A DNA stretch of 64,000 nucleotides from Lewinellaceae bacterium (GCA_020636135.1 JACJYK010000001.1:186001-250000), one strand, 5' to 3'; shown: positions 1-8,953, counted from the first letter of the stretch. Translations and numbers: made by a program. The notes: generated from the sequence alone by a model not told the origin.

Positions 1-597
1 GGGAATAGAATTTCCATTCAGGAGATTCAGGACCAGTTGAAAGCCTTCACCCAACCTGCGGTCCATCAGCCATGCTGCTTCCGGCTCCGGATCGAAGGTG
101 TTAAGCGATAATCCCCAATATCGGATTTTGCCGGCCTGTTTAAGCTGATCCATTGCCTCGACGCATTCCATTTGATTCAGGTGCTCCAGCCGTGCGGAAT
201 GCATTTGGTAATAATCGATGACATCCCGCTTTAATCGTATCAAACTCGCATCACAGGCCGCCAGCAGGTATTTTTTGGAATAATTGCTGGAAAACACCCC
301 ATCCACCGCACAATTGCCCGCTTTGGAAGCGATGAGCACATCGCGCTGACCGGCAAGCGTTTCGCCCAATAGTTTTTCGGAATGTCCCAGGCCATAGATG
401 TCAGCGGTATCAAAAAAGTTTATCCCTGCATCCAGGGCAGCATGAATGGATTGCCTGGAAACCTGATCATCAGCCGGCCCCCAACCGATCGCCGTCGTGC
501 CGATCATAGCGTTGCCGCCGATGGCCCAGGCGCCAAATCCAACCTTACTTACCTTGAGGTTCGTCGTTCCAAACATGCCGTAAATCATGACGTTCAT
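1..597 (-). CDS. Aldo/keto reductase, C-terminus cut by the window edge
   Basis: The frame is open from 597 to the window start, 199 codons, and the C-terminal part lies outside. It reads as an NADPH-dependent aldo/keto reductase: the FDTADIYG block supplies Asp63 and Tyr68, Lys92 follows in IASKAG, and His133 lies in YYQMHSA, matching the Asp-Tyr-Lys-His tetrad of the family. The fold is a cytosolic TIM barrel; the substrate cannot be read from sequence. Two further in-frame ATGs lie within the first eight codons and no strong ribosome binding site picks between them. The family is well supported; the exact start is less so. Confidence 0.88.
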   Translation of the reverse strand, partial: MNVMIYGMFGTTNLKVSKVGFGAWAIGGNAMIGTTAIGWGPADDQVSRQSIHAALDAGINFFDTADIYGLGHSEKLLGETLAGQRDVLIASKAGNCAVDGVFSSNYSKKYLLAACDASLIRLKRDVIDYYQMHSARLEHLNQMECVEAMDQLKQAGKIRYWGLSLNTFDPEPEAAWLMDRRLGEGFQLVLNLLNGNSIP

Positions 598-732
598 TCA
601 CTTTTCTAGGGGAATGTAATGAAGTATAACCACAACCTGCCCGTTTCCAATAAATAGATGCTTTCTTGCTGAACCGCCAGGCAGATTTTCCGTTTGCTTG
701 TTGTGATCATTTAATCATCAAACGACTTACGA

Positions 733-1167
733 ATGAAAAGAAATGCAACTGCCGTATGGCATGGAGGCGGCCCGACTGGAAGCGGTACACTGACCACGAT
801 GAGTGGTGCCTTCAGTAATCACCCTTATTCAGCCAAATTACGTTTTCAGAATGAGGATGGACAGGAAGGTACCAATCCCGAGGAACTGATCGCTGCTGCG
901 CATGCCGGATGTTTCAGTATGGCACTGGCGTTTGCACTGACTGCTGCCGGATTTGAGCCGGAATCCCTGGAAACCAAAGCCAATCTGACGATGGAAAAAC
1001 TTGAGCAGGGCTGGACAATCGTTTCTATAAATCTCAAGCTTGAAGGCAAAGTTCCGGGACTTTCGGCGGAACAATTCCAGGAATATGCCCAATCTGCCAA
1101 GGCAGGCTGTCCGGTAAGTCGGCTTCTGAATTGTACGATTACGCTGGATGCCAATCTGGTGCTCTGA
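733..1167 (+). CDS. OsmC/Ohr-family peroxiredoxin
   Basis: This 144-residue protein matches the OsmC family in length and pattern. A first cysteine sits in AAHAGCF (Cys60) and a second in KAGCPVS (Cys126), the pair that reduces organic hydroperoxides in this family. The N-terminus with GSGTLTT and the NPEELIAAAHAGCF block are typical of the OsmC branch. It should act in the cytoplasm against peroxide stress. It stands alone between two minus-strand genes, and the upstream 135 bases show no obvious promoter match. I am confident of the family; OsmC versus another subfamily is inferred. Confidence 0.9.
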   Translation: MKRNATAVWHGGGPTGSGTLTTMSGAFSNHPYSAKLRFQNEDGQEGTNPEELIAAAHAGCFSMALAFALTAAGFEPESLETKANLTMEKLEQGWTIVSINLKLEGKVPGLSAEQFQEYAQSAKAGCPVSRLLNCTITLDANLVL

Positions 1168-1229
1168 TACCAGGCGTGTTAAGGTAGGTCTTCTACTGCT
1201 TCATAGAAGTCGTGGTATAGAGCTTTTCA

Positions 1230-1877
1230 TCAGTTATTGGCAAGGGATTGGATCGACGAACGCAGCTTGTCGAAGGAAGTTATAAAGCTCTTTTGGATGA
1301 TGGGATCCTGAACCCAGCGGGGGTAGGGGCTTTCCACGAGAGCACGAACTTTGTAGATAACGACGAGCTGCCGGCTATTGAGTTTATGGATTTCCCATTG
1401 TCCTTCGGTAGGGTCCATTTCTTCATAACCCTTAGGCAGGGATTTAACCATGGGCAGGCTTTTAAGGAAAATGTAGGTGGTGGTTCCGGCTTCCTGCCGG
1501 CGGTATTCCATTCGGTTTACTTTGTTGGATATGGGCCAGGGAAACTCAAAGCCCTGCATGGCTATCCAACTCGTAGAATCAACGATGCTTACTTGCTGGA
1601 ACTCCAATCCCTGCATCCATTTTTTTATTAAGTTTTCTTCCCGTAAATGATTGATCACATCCTCCCGGTCACCACTTACGGTGACATTGACTTTCATCTC
1701 CCTTAATTTGGGGTCTTTCCTCGATGGACGGTAATAAATGGAAACACCGTTTTTTTCCTGCGTCAGCTTCCAGTCGTCTTCCGGATCGCCGGGAGCCAGG
1801 TTACTTATAACCATTATGAGAAGCAGGGGCACGAAGCGGCGTGGTAGCAATATGGAAGTAAAGCCCTGCATAGTCAA
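1230..1877 (-). CDS. START/SRPBCC-domain protein, probably exported or membrane anchored
   Basis: The 215-residue protein has a hydrophobic segment at about residues 14-29, then a START-like (SRPBCC) domain. Visible hallmarks are W-K-L-x-Q-E-K-x-G-V-x-I-Y-Y near the start of the domain, the middle segment around WIAMQGFEFPWP, and a C-terminal helix ending FDKLRSSIQSL. Such domains form a hydrophobic ligand-binding cup; no ligand can be inferred. It lies as a single gene on the minus strand, about 100 bases from selD. An alternative start at the second Met (residue 3) is possible. Confidence 0.75.
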   Translation of the reverse strand: MTMQGFTSILLPRRFVPLLLIMVISNLAPGDPEDDWKLTQEKNGVSIYYRPSRKDPKLREMKVNVTVSGDREDVINHLREENLIKKWMQGLEFQQVSIVDSTSWIAMQGFEFPWPISNKVNRMEYRRQEAGTTTYIFLKSLPMVKSLPKGYEEMDPTEGQWEIHKLNSRQLVVIYKVRALVESPYPRWVQDPIIQKSFITSFDKLRSSIQSLANN

Positions 1878-1981
1878 TTTTGGTAAAGGATGCTCTTATA
1901 ACGCAATGACCCCTATAAATCATGCAAAAATGTACCCTAAATTTCAAAGAGTGAACATTTTAGGCAGGGGCAGGCCGCTGT

Positions 1982-3028
1982 TCAATCGACTTCAATGAGG
2001 TGATCGTGTGGTTGAGTTGTCAGCATACCAATGGGTTGCACCACCAATCCCTGGGCAGCGAGCAGAGACTCAAATTCCGATTTGTATTGTGAATTCACGG
2101 CAATCAGCAATCCGCCACTGGTCTGTGGGTCAGCAATAATCTTATAGGTATCCGGATCCCTGAGCGCAATCTTATGACCGTAGGAAGTCCAGTTGCGATT
2201 GGTCCCTCCCGGCAGGCAGCCGAGTGCAATGTATTTTGGGACAAAGTCAAATACCGGTATCCGGTCGAGGTGTATCTGTGCGCCGGTGTTGCTGCCTTCA
2301 CAGATCTCCAGCAGGTGACCTCCCAGTCCGAAACCGGTGACGTCGGTTATGGCATGAACATAGGGCAGCCCGGCCAGGGACTGGCCTATTTTGTTGAGGG
2401 TAAGCATGGACTGCCTGGCGATGGCCAGATCCTGATCTTCGGCAAGCTTTTTCTTTTGGGCGGTGGTCACCATGCCAATCCCAAGCGGTTTGGTGAGATA
2501 CAAAAGGTCTCCAGGCTGGCCGGTGCAGTTTTTCTTGACCTGAGTGACCGGCACACGGCCCGTTACGGCCAGGCCAAAGATGGGTTCCGGAGCATCAATG
2601 CTATGTCCTCCGGCCAGGGCTATACCGGCATCATGGCAAACTTTGCGCCCTCCCCGCAACACTTCTCCGGCAACGGCGGCCGGGATCTTGTCGATCGGCC
2701 AACCAAGGATGGCAATGGCCACGATAGGAGTTCCTCCCATGGCATAAATATCACTGATTGCATTGGTTGCAGCGATGGCTCCAAAATCAAACGGATCATC
2801 TACTATGGGCATAAAAAAATCCGTCGTACTGATGATGGCGGTACTTCCATCGAGATCTACAACGGCAGCATCATCCTTGGTATCATTTCCGACCAGGAGA
2901 TTGGTGAAAGCAGGGGCGGCATCGCTGGTCTGCAGGATATCGGAAAGTACTCCGGGTGATAATTTGCATCCACAGCCGGCGCCGTGGCTGTATTCGGTGA
3001 GACGGAGATTTGCTATTTCGGGTGCCAT
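1982..3028 (-). CDS. selD: Selenide, water dikinase (selenophosphate synthase)
   Basis: This 348-residue enzyme makes selenophosphate from selenide and ATP in the cytoplasm. The N-terminal SHGAGCGCK motif carries Cys19, Cys21 and Lys22, equivalent to the catalytic Cys/Lys of known SelD proteins. It uses Cys rather than selenocysteine, so no SECIS element is needed. The ATP-binding AIRS-type segments follow, with DVTGFGLGGH and the C-terminal DPQTSGGLL. Its start overlaps the end of mnmH by 16 bases, so the two are co-translated. With mnmH as the only partner here, its product is probably used for tRNA 2-selenouridine; genes for selenocysteine insertion are not in this window. Confidence 0.97.
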   Translation of the reverse strand: MAPEIANLRLTEYSHGAGCGCKLSPGVLSDILQTSDAAPAFTNLLVGNDTKDDAAVVDLDGSTAIISTTDFFMPIVDDPFDFGAIAATNAISDIYAMGGTPIVAIAILGWPIDKIPAAVAGEVLRGGRKVCHDAGIALAGGHSIDAPEPIFGLAVTGRVPVTQVKKNCTGQPGDLLYLTKPLGIGMVTTAQKKKLAEDQDLAIARQSMLTLNKIGQSLAGLPYVHAITDVTGFGLGGHLLEICEGSNTGAQIHLDRIPVFDFVPKYIALGCLPGGTNRNWTSYGHKIALRDPDTYKIIADPQTSGGLLIAVNSQYKSEFESLLAAQGLVVQPIGMLTTQPHDHLIEVD

Positions 3029-4029
3029 TGTGCTAATTCTTTGGCCAATTTAGGGATTTCATCCATGGGTATCCGGTAATGTTGCTGGATCAATGTTGAT
3101 TTTCGCTGGATGGACTTGCGATAACGGGTGTCGTAATACGTCAGAATCAGTCCGGCAGCGGTCTTCAGATCTCCCTCCCCGATGGCGGCAATCGCTTTGG
3201 CAGCTTTTTCATTTCCCAGCTTGGGTTGAATGGAACGGGTCGCCGATATCAGCTGCTCCGCGCTCAATCCTCCATAGTCCTCTACGAGGAAATCCACCCG
3301 CTCCCAGGGATCGATCTCCACAAAAACATGGGGGCAGCTGCTTTTTTGATCGTACAGTGCATCAGGAAGGCTGACCAGACCGATGTGTTTACTTTCATCT
3401 TCGATCCAGACCGGGCGGTTGAGGTCCATGGGGATGAAAGCTTCGTAAACCATGTTCTGAAAGTCCTCTGTCGCCGGCTGGCCGGTCGATTTTCGGTTGC
3501 CAAAACTGGATCCCTGGTGGTTGGCCAGGCCTTCGAGGTCTACCACCTGGGCTCCGGATTCACGCATCAGGTGGAGCAATCTGGTTTTTTGACTGCCCGT
3601 GTAGCCCGTCAGCACCACGATGGGCAGCTGTTGTTCAAAGAACTGCATCACCGTGCGGCGATACGTTTTATATCCTCCCTCCAGGACTACCGTTTCGAAG
3701 CCATAGCGCTCGAACAGCCAGGCCATGGATTCGGATCGCATGCCCCCCCGCCAGCAGTACAATGCCAGTTGGGTTGATTCCAGAGCCTCCGCTTTTTCAA
3801 TAAACTGACGCATTTTGGGGCCGATGATATCAAGACCTCGCTTGATGGCTTCCGGTTTTCCTTCCTGTTTATAAAGAGTGCCTATTTCTACACGCTCTTC
3901 GTTGGAGAATAGGGGAAATGAAATTGCTCCCGGCAAATGTCCCGTTTCATATTCGGCGGGAGACCGGACATCGAGTAGAGGGAGCCCGGAAGCTTCACGA
4001 AGAAATTCGTTCAGAACGTATCTTTTCAC
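3013..4029 (-). CDS. mnmH: tRNA 2-selenouridine synthase
   Basis: The 338-residue protein replaces sulfur by selenium at the wobble 2-thiouridine of certain tRNAs, using selenophosphate. An N-terminal rhodanese domain has its catalytic Cys92 in YCWRGGMRSES. A P-loop domain begins near residue 140 with GYTGSQKT. The last Gly of the usual Walker A GxxxxGK[ST] is replaced by Gln in this copy, which is odd for the family. The gene lies just upstream of selD and overlaps it by 16 bases. A possible TACCTTTG promoter element sits about 21 bases before the start. Confidence 0.95.
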   Translation of the reverse strand: MKRYVLNEFLREASGLPLLDVRSPAEYETGHLPGAISFPLFSNEERVEIGTLYKQEGKPEAIKRGLDIIGPKMRQFIEKAEALESTQLALYCWRGGMRSESMAWLFERYGFETVVLEGGYKTYRRTVMQFFEQQLPIVVLTGYTGSQKTRLLHLMRESGAQVVDLEGLANHQGSSFGNRKSTGQPATEDFQNMVYEAFIPMDLNRPVWIEDESKHIGLVSLPDALYDQKSSCPHVFVEIDPWERVDFLVEDYGGLSAEQLISATRSIQPKLGNEKAAKAIAAIGEGDLKTAAGLILTYYDTRYRKSIQRKSTLIQQHYRIPMDEIPKLAKELAQWHPK

Positions 4030-4049
4030 CTTTCTTGATCCTAGGGAGA

Positions 4050-4057
4050 CAAAGGTA
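4050..4057 (-). promoter_or_regulatory. Candidate -7 promoter element for mnmH-selD
   Basis: On the minus strand this reads TACCTTTG, matching the Bacteroidota TAnnTTTG -7 consensus, and lies 20 bases upstream of the mnmH ATG. I find no clean TTG at the expected -33 spacing, so support is partial. Confidence 0.35.
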
Positions 4058-4103
4058 GTAATCAGATTGTTGATCCTGGTGCCGGTATTCTGGCATGAAG
4101 CTT

Positions 4104-4133
4104 GAATATATTATAAATTCGAATAATATATTC
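4104..4133. promoter_or_regulatory. Perfect 11-bp inverted repeat in a divergent intergenic region
   Basis: Arms GAATATATTAT and ATAATATATTC are exact reverse complements separated by 8 bases. The palindrome lies between the divergent mnmH (start 4029) and the small lipoprotein (start 4155), ending 21 bases before the lipoprotein ATG. It has no T-tract and is very AT-rich, so it fits an operator better than a terminator. The binding protein is unknown. Confidence 0.5.
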
Positions 4134-4154
4134 TGAACCAACAAAACAAAATAC

Positions 4155-4535
4155 ATGCAAAAGATTGTATTCTTCGCACTGCTGGCCTTTGCCATTTCAT
4201 GGGTTAGCTGTAAGAAAGACAACGTCAGTAAAGGGTGTACCCAAGACGATTTTATTGGTGTTTATTCTGGAACGGAAAGTTGCCAGAATGCCGATGATGA
4301 AAGCACCACCTATGAGATCAAAAAGCTTGGAAGTGACCTGGTGATGACTGATGGCGGTGGTAACAATTATAATCTCACCACCGATGACTGTAAATTCACG
4401 ATACCCAGCGTGAACCTGATCCTGTTTGAACTTTCCGGTGATGGTAGTCTGAATGGTAAGGAACTGACCGTCAATGTAAGTCTGGGTGCGTTGGGCTTCA
4501 ATACCACATGTGTCTTTAGGGGTAATAAGTCCTAG
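4155..4535 (+). CDS. Small lipoprotein of unknown function
   Basis: The 126-residue product starts with a hydrophobic signal ending at Cys19, followed by Lys-Lys-Asp, a common lipoprotein start in Bacteroidota. Mature cysteines occur at C28, C38, C78 and near the C-terminus in TTCVFRG. The rest looks like a small beta-rich domain, with alternating hydrophobic stretches such as LILFELSGDGSL. I do not recognise a family. It is a single gene, probably controlled by the palindrome just upstream. The 221 bases after it, up to 4756, hold nothing I can name. Confidence 0.7.
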   Translation: MQKIVFFALLAFAISWVSCKKDNVSKGCTQDDFIGVYSGTESCQNADDESTTYEIKKLGSDLVMTDGGGNNYNLTTDDCKFTIPSVNLILFELSGDGSLNGKELTVNVSLGALGFNTTCVFRGNKS

Positions 4536-4756
4536 GCTAGGGAATAATCCATCACGCAAATTGCGTAATGTTTTCGCTGGTTTTTGGGTTTAAATTTTTC
4601 GCAACCATTCAGCAAATAGCGGATCTTCCACTTCGTAAAAATTTTGGCCTGATCCATTGCCAATTAGCTATAAAGTGGAAAATAACAGTGATATGGTACG
4701 TTAAAGTCGCCAGATCAAGGATTTGATAAATAAACAAGAAGCACCTATCACACTCC

Positions 4757-6505
4757 TCATTCCCCAAACCGGTAGTCGATCACCACACCATCCGCCAACA
4801 GCCGATGCCCTTCCTGGCTAAGCTTTGCGCCCGCAGGAACCAGGACCAGTACAGCGGCAGCATCCGGATCAAGGGTTACCGAAGTGGATACCGTAGCCTG
4901 ACTGATGATTATTTTCCTTTTCACCGCATCGTAAACATCGACGGGCTGGCTTCCTACTGCGAGTGTGATCTCCTTCGATTCCTCATAAGGGTTGTAGTAT
5001 AGGAAGGTGGGATAAGCTTTGCCTTTGGGATACAGGTCAGTGGCCAGACAGTTGAGCTGGAGGATCTTTTCTACATTGGTTGCCCGGATGATCGCGCCAT
5101 ACACACCGACATGACTGGAACCATAAATGGAAAACATTGTCTCGGGTGGGTTACCCGGAGCCCACAGCGGACCATCACCCTGGGCAATCGGGGTTTTGCC
5201 TTCCAGTCCCGGATAAGTAGAATGATGGATCAGGCCTTCATACCCGATCAGGTTTTTCGTAATGGCCTTATGATCCGGGACTGCTTGTAAAGAGTCCGGA
5301 ATGTTATAGGCATAGCATAGCCGGGCGGCATTGGAAGCATTGAGCAGCCATTTACCTACGGTATGGGCATAGCGCTGATCGTACCGTACCAGGGGTACCA
5401 GTGGCCAGGCCAGATCGAAGGTATTCATCAAGAAACCATAACCTCCCCGGTCGATGGTACTACCTACCAGGCCGTAGGCATCATAATTCCCCCAGTGTCC
5501 GCTGATGACGCCCCAGCCTTCCCGGTTGGTGGCAGTCCCGTCAAAGGTCCAGTCGAGCAGAATGGTCGGGTCGTAATCCATGCCTTCCTCGGCATTCATC
5601 CGCGCTGCCGTGTAAGCTCCGAAAGGCATCAGGATCTCCCAGAACCGGCTTTCTTTCTGGCTGTAGATGACTGAAAGCGCATGTTTGGCTGCTTCGAGAT
5701 ACCGCTCGTCCCCGTATTTGATGTACGCGTTGTAAAGCAGGTAAGCAAAACCGGCCGCAGCATCCTCCTGAGGTGGAATGTGATTGGTGCCGGGTTGCAT
5801 TTGGCCAAAGTCGAAATAGGAGTAGCTGTAATTGTTGCCCATGACCGAGTCCGCCTTGTAAAACTGATCGGCAATGGTTCGCTGCAGGTCGCTGAAACCG
5901 GGAGTTTCAGGATAATGGTACGCGACGGCATAAAAGAGGACATTGTTGAAGACATCATACCAGAAATCATTGCCGTAACCGCCGCCCACATGGGCCGACT
6001 TGTTGGTAAAATTCATGATGATGTTCCAACCATTGGCACGGTTGAAATAATTTCTTGTCGCCGATACATAGTTACGGCCATCCTGGTTTGACTTGTCGAT
6101 CCCGACCAGGGTAGAACCATTGATGGAGCCCAGCATGCAGATGGCTTCGTGGGCTTCTCCGTTATTTTTATCCGGCCCCTGGCGCACGTCTCCTACTGCC
6201 GTATACATACCGTAGGCAACTTCAGGAAAATTGCGTTCGGCATGGTCGGTCCATACAAATGGTTGATATGGGCCGCTGGTGGTGGTATCATAAAGGTAGG
6301 CATCCAGATCCCGGGCCTTTTGATACCAGTCTTCTGATTGGTATGGTTCCGGTGCATTGGGCATTTGTGCCACGCGGTCCAGGTCTACTTGCTGAACAGG
6401 TTTACTGAAAGTGGATTCCAGAAGCCCCGGTGCCTCACATCCCCAGATGTAGGCGAAGCCAACCAAAGCGATCAGTTTATGGAGATGGTTGCGTTTGCGA
6501 TTCAT
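4757..6505 (-). CDS. Lipoprotein with an alpha-toroid-like putative glycosidase domain
   Basis: This 582-residue protein has a lipobox-like signal (Cys23) and then a long helical domain of unknown family. It is clearly paralogous to the N-terminal ~550 residues of the protein at 13143-16244. Shared blocks include GIDKSNQ-G-N, YFN--NG-NI, DFWYDV/DWWYDV, RYLEAA, GAYTAA-MNAE, PLVRYD-RYA, GKW-LN and a late YYNPY/YFNPY. The repeated helix-hairpin pattern suggests an (alpha/alpha)6 toroid, as in many polysaccharide-cleaving enzymes, but this is inference. A C-terminal beta domain of about 80 residues follows. It is the last gene of the PUL, two bases after the MFS gene. It may trim oligosaccharides at a membrane. 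Confidence 0.72.
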   Translation of the reverse strand: MNRKRNHLHKLIALVGFAYIWGCEAPGLLESTFSKPVQQVDLDRVAQMPNAPEPYQSEDWYQKARDLDAYLYDTTTSGPYQPFVWTDHAERNFPEVAYGMYTAVGDVRQGPDKNNGEAHEAICMLGSINGSTLVGIDKSNQDGRNYVSATRNYFNRANGWNIIMNFTNKSAHVGGGYGNDFWYDVFNNVLFYAVAYHYPETPGFSDLQRTIADQFYKADSVMGNNYSYSYFDFGQMQPGTNHIPPQEDAAAGFAYLLYNAYIKYGDERYLEAAKHALSVIYSQKESRFWEILMPFGAYTAARMNAEEGMDYDPTILLDWTFDGTATNREGWGVISGHWGNYDAYGLVGSTIDRGGYGFLMNTFDLAWPLVPLVRYDQRYAHTVGKWLLNASNAARLCYAYNIPDSLQAVPDHKAITKNLIGYEGLIHHSTYPGLEGKTPIAQGDGPLWAPGNPPETMFSIYGSSHVGVYGAIIRATNVEKILQLNCLATDLYPKGKAYPTFLYYNPYEESKEITLAVGSQPVDVYDAVKRKIIISQATVSTSVTLDPDAAAVLVLVPAGAKLSQEGHRLLADGVVIDYRFGE

Positions 6506-6507
6506 GT

Positions 6508-7779
6508 TTAATCTTGTTTAGAGTCAGGGGTTAAAGCTTCCAGTTTAGCAGTGTCCCGGAGTACATTGCGGGCCACGAATACCGAGGTGAATTGGATAAG
6601 TGCGATGACCAGCAATGCATAACGAAGCGCTATGGTGTCGCTGACATACCAGGCCAGCAGGATGAACAGGCCACATCCGAAAAGCCGACCGATGTATAGT
6701 CCCAATTCATGGTTGAAGATGTAGGTGAATTCATTACGGTTCTCCCATTTGGCCAGCACATCGATCACCTTCAGCTGGATCGGGAAATAAGCCAGATCCA
6801 GTAGTGGCCGGGCAAACAACAGGCATAATACAAATAGCAGTACACCGAGGGCTGAAAAAAGAGATGCATTGATTAGAGCACCCAAAACAAACAGCGCCAA
6901 CCCGCTTGCAAAGATGGGTATCCGGTGTTCTGGTTTAGTGACCCTGCCCAGCAGATAGAGTAATAATGCCGAAAGGAGAGCAGCTATGGATTGGATCACG
7001 CCAAGCGCTCCCTCTTCACCAACCAGCTTCATGATCAGCATGACGGGAGCCGTAACAATATATCCCTGGGCGATGCCTTTCAGTGAAGCAAGACCCAGCA
7101 TTTTGTACCAAAGCTTATGAAATTTGAAATATAAAAAGCGACTGCGTGGCGGGTTTTGAAATCCTCCGCGGTGCACCAGTACAGAAGCGATCAATGTGAT
7201 TGCGAATACGACACCGGTCAGAATGTAATAAGCTACATTGACGTTCCCCTGAAACCAGTCGTACGAATCGGTGGCAGCAATGAAGGATCCGGCCAGGAAA
7301 GGAATGACGATCGCGGCGATGGTGTAGAAGAAGGTTTCCACACCGTAATAATAATTCCGGCTTTGATCTTTGGTGGTGTTCAGTGCCAGGAAGTCCCGGT
7401 TTGCCCAAAAAAAGCCGTAGGACAGACCCATGATAAGGCCGGCAAAGAAGATACCCGCCGCATTCAGTTCACGCAGGGTCATCATGGCTGTCATTGACAC
7501 GCCACTAAGCAACATGCCCAGGGAATACAACCGGGCGATCGGAACACGCTTGAGCAGCAAACCGTTGATCATGAAGGTGAGTGGGATCCCGGTATATTGA
7601 GCTAGTTGAAAGAGTACCACCAGTCCTACATCCTGCGAATTGCGCATGATGTAAGCTCCAATAAATAATTCTATGATGGGGAGCACCAATGCATACAATA
7701 AATTGGTCAGCAGGAGAACCCGCATGGAAAAAGGGTGACTTAAAAAGAAGGTCCACTCGGTGCGGATTTTTGCCAGCAT
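6508..7779 (-). CDS. MFS transporter of the glycan utilisation locus
   Basis: From the ATG at 7779 (MLAKIRTEWTFFLSHPFSM) the protein has 423 residues and about twelve hydrophobic segments, the size and layout of a major facilitator. A longer open frame continues upstream into the GH130 gene, but that part is not membrane-like and overlaps GH130 coding sequence, so I use the internal start, which leaves a 20-base gap after GH130. A conserved loop near FFWANRDFLALNTTKDQSRNY follows the segment where sugar-type facilitators carry motif A-like residues. Placed between GH130 and the lipoprotein, it most likely carries an oligosaccharide across the inner membrane. Confidence 0.88.
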   Translation of the reverse strand: MLAKIRTEWTFFLSHPFSMRVLLLTNLLYALVLPIIELFIGAYIMRNSQDVGLVVLFQLAQYTGIPLTFMINGLLLKRVPIARLYSLGMLLSGVSMTAMMTLRELNAAGIFFAGLIMGLSYGFFWANRDFLALNTTKDQSRNYYYGVETFFYTIAAIVIPFLAGSFIAATDSYDWFQGNVNVAYYILTGVVFAITLIASVLVHRGGFQNPPRSRFLYFKFHKLWYKMLGLASLKGIAQGYIVTAPVMLIMKLVGEEGALGVIQSIAALLSALLLYLLGRVTKPEHRIPIFASGLALFVLGALINASLFSALGVLLFVLCLLFARPLLDLAYFPIQLKVIDVLAKWENRNEFTYIFNHELGLYIGRLFGCGLFILLAWYVSDTIALRYALLVIALIQFTSVFVARNVLRDTAKLEALTPDSKQD

Positions 7780-7799
7780 CTGATCTGTTTTTCGTTTGA

Positions 7800-8876
7800 T
7801 TATTTTAATGTGTCCAGGATCTCCCGGATGGAAAATTTCGCCCCGCAAATTACGGTATCGGAAGCACCATAGTACATAAACAGCTGGTCTCCTTCTGTTA
7901 CGTGACCATTGGTGAATACCACATTCCCAAAGAAACCTTTTTGCTCGTACTCCATATCCGGGGTCATGATGGGTTGACTGGATCGTGCCAATACCTGATG
8001 TGGTCGGTCTCCATCCAATAGCAGGGCACCCAGGCAATACCGGTGATGGTTGTCCGCTCCGTGATAGATCTCCAGCCATCCTTCACTGGTCTTCACCGGG
8101 GCAGCTCCCGCACCAATGCGGGCGGAGTCCCACTGTGCCGGCCGTGTCCGTGCGATGCAGCGGTGATCACCCCAGTGGATAAGATCCGGTGATTCGGCGA
8201 TCCAGATAAAGTTGCCTCCAAGGTCCAGACCGGAAGGCCGGTGCAGACAGCGGTATAATCCGTTTACAGGCTCACCAAAAATGGCGCAATCCTTATTATG
8301 GGGTGGCATAATCAACCCCAGGCGCTCAAAATGAATCCAGTCGGTGGTGCGCATACATCCTACCGCAACCCCATTTTCTGAGACCGCGGTATAGGTCAGC
8401 AAATACTGATCGCCCATGGTGGTCACCCGGCAATCTTCGATGCCAAAGGTTTCATGGACGCCATGGGGAAAAATGATCGATGGCCGGTCATCCGGTTCGG
8501 CAAAATGAATGCCATCTGATGAGCAGAATAGCCGGAGATGGGATAAGGTCGTAAGGTAATAGCTGGATCCGACCCGGATGATCCGCGGATCGGAAAGGTC
8601 CAGGTCCGGATGGTCCCGGGGGTAACGTTTGACGATCAGATGTTCAGAATCTTCGAGGACCGGAAAAGAAATCCAGCCGGTTTCCTGTTTTGGCCGCTCC
8701 GCCACCCGCACTAAAAGCCAGGTTTTACCTTTAAATCGAAACGCTCCCGGGTTTAAGATGCATTCGACCTCCATGTCTTCCCGGCTGGGACGAACCTGGC
8801 TGGGAGTCAGAATAGGGTTTTCCGGCAAACGATTGGCCAGGGCGGATACCCTGGACGCATGATGTTTATGGATCAT
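7800..8876 (-). CDS. GH130-family beta-mannoside phosphorylase or hydrolase
   Basis: The 358-residue protein is a five-bladed propeller enzyme of family GH130. Diagnostic segments are NPGAFRFKGKTWLLVRV, the catalytic-Asp block GIEDCRVT, the NKDCAIFGEPVNGLYRCLHRP block, ESPDLIHWGDH and GAGAAPVKTSEGWLEIYHG. Family members phosphorolyse or hydrolyse beta-1,4- or beta-1,2-linked mannosides. The retained His-Arg in LHRP is compatible with phosphate binding, but I cannot settle phosphorylase against hydrolase. No signal peptide is visible, so it should be cytoplasmic, acting on the sugar brought in by the neighbouring MFS protein. Confidence 0.92.
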   Translation of the reverse strand: MIHKHHASRVSALANRLPENPILTPSQVRPSREDMEVECILNPGAFRFKGKTWLLVRVAERPKQETGWISFPVLEDSEHLIVKRYPRDHPDLDLSDPRIIRVGSSYYLTTLSHLRLFCSSDGIHFAEPDDRPSIIFPHGVHETFGIEDCRVTTMGDQYLLTYTAVSENGVAVGCMRTTDWIHFERLGLIMPPHNKDCAIFGEPVNGLYRCLHRPSGLDLGGNFIWIAESPDLIHWGDHRCIARTRPAQWDSARIGAGAAPVKTSEGWLEIYHGADNHHRYCLGALLLDGDRPHQVLARSSQPIMTPDMEYEQKGFFGNVVFTNGHVTEGDQLFMYYGASDTVICGAKFSIREILDTLK

Positions 8877-8902
8877 GGTGACCGGTGATTTTCTGGTGCA
8901 TT

Positions 8903-8942
8903 GAAAAAATGGGCATTCCGGCTGTGAAATGCCGGAATGCCC
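8903..8942 (-). terminator. Rho-independent terminator after the five-LamG gene
   Basis: A perfect 12-bp stem (GGGCATTCCGGC with its complement, 8-base loop) spans 8911-8942. On the minus strand it is followed by ATTTTTTC. It starts 11 bases after the LamG-protein stop and before GH130, so it should cut the PUL transcript into a surface part and a metabolic part. Confidence 0.85.
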
Positions 8943-8953
8943 TATGGAATGAC

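Noticed and set aside
1982..3028. Selenocysteine codon in selD
   Set aside because: The active-site motif reads Cys (GCGCK), and no in-frame TGA interrupts the gene.
4551..4572. ATCACGCAAATTGCGTAAT hairpin after the small lipoprotein gene
   Set aside because: The loop would be a single base, and the T-run is short, so terminator activity is doubtful.
7780..8079. 100-residue N-terminal extension of the MFS protein
   Set aside because: It is Pro/Arg-rich, lies inside the GH130 gene and has no membrane character; the ATG at 7779 has a normal N-terminus and leaves a short gap to GH130.
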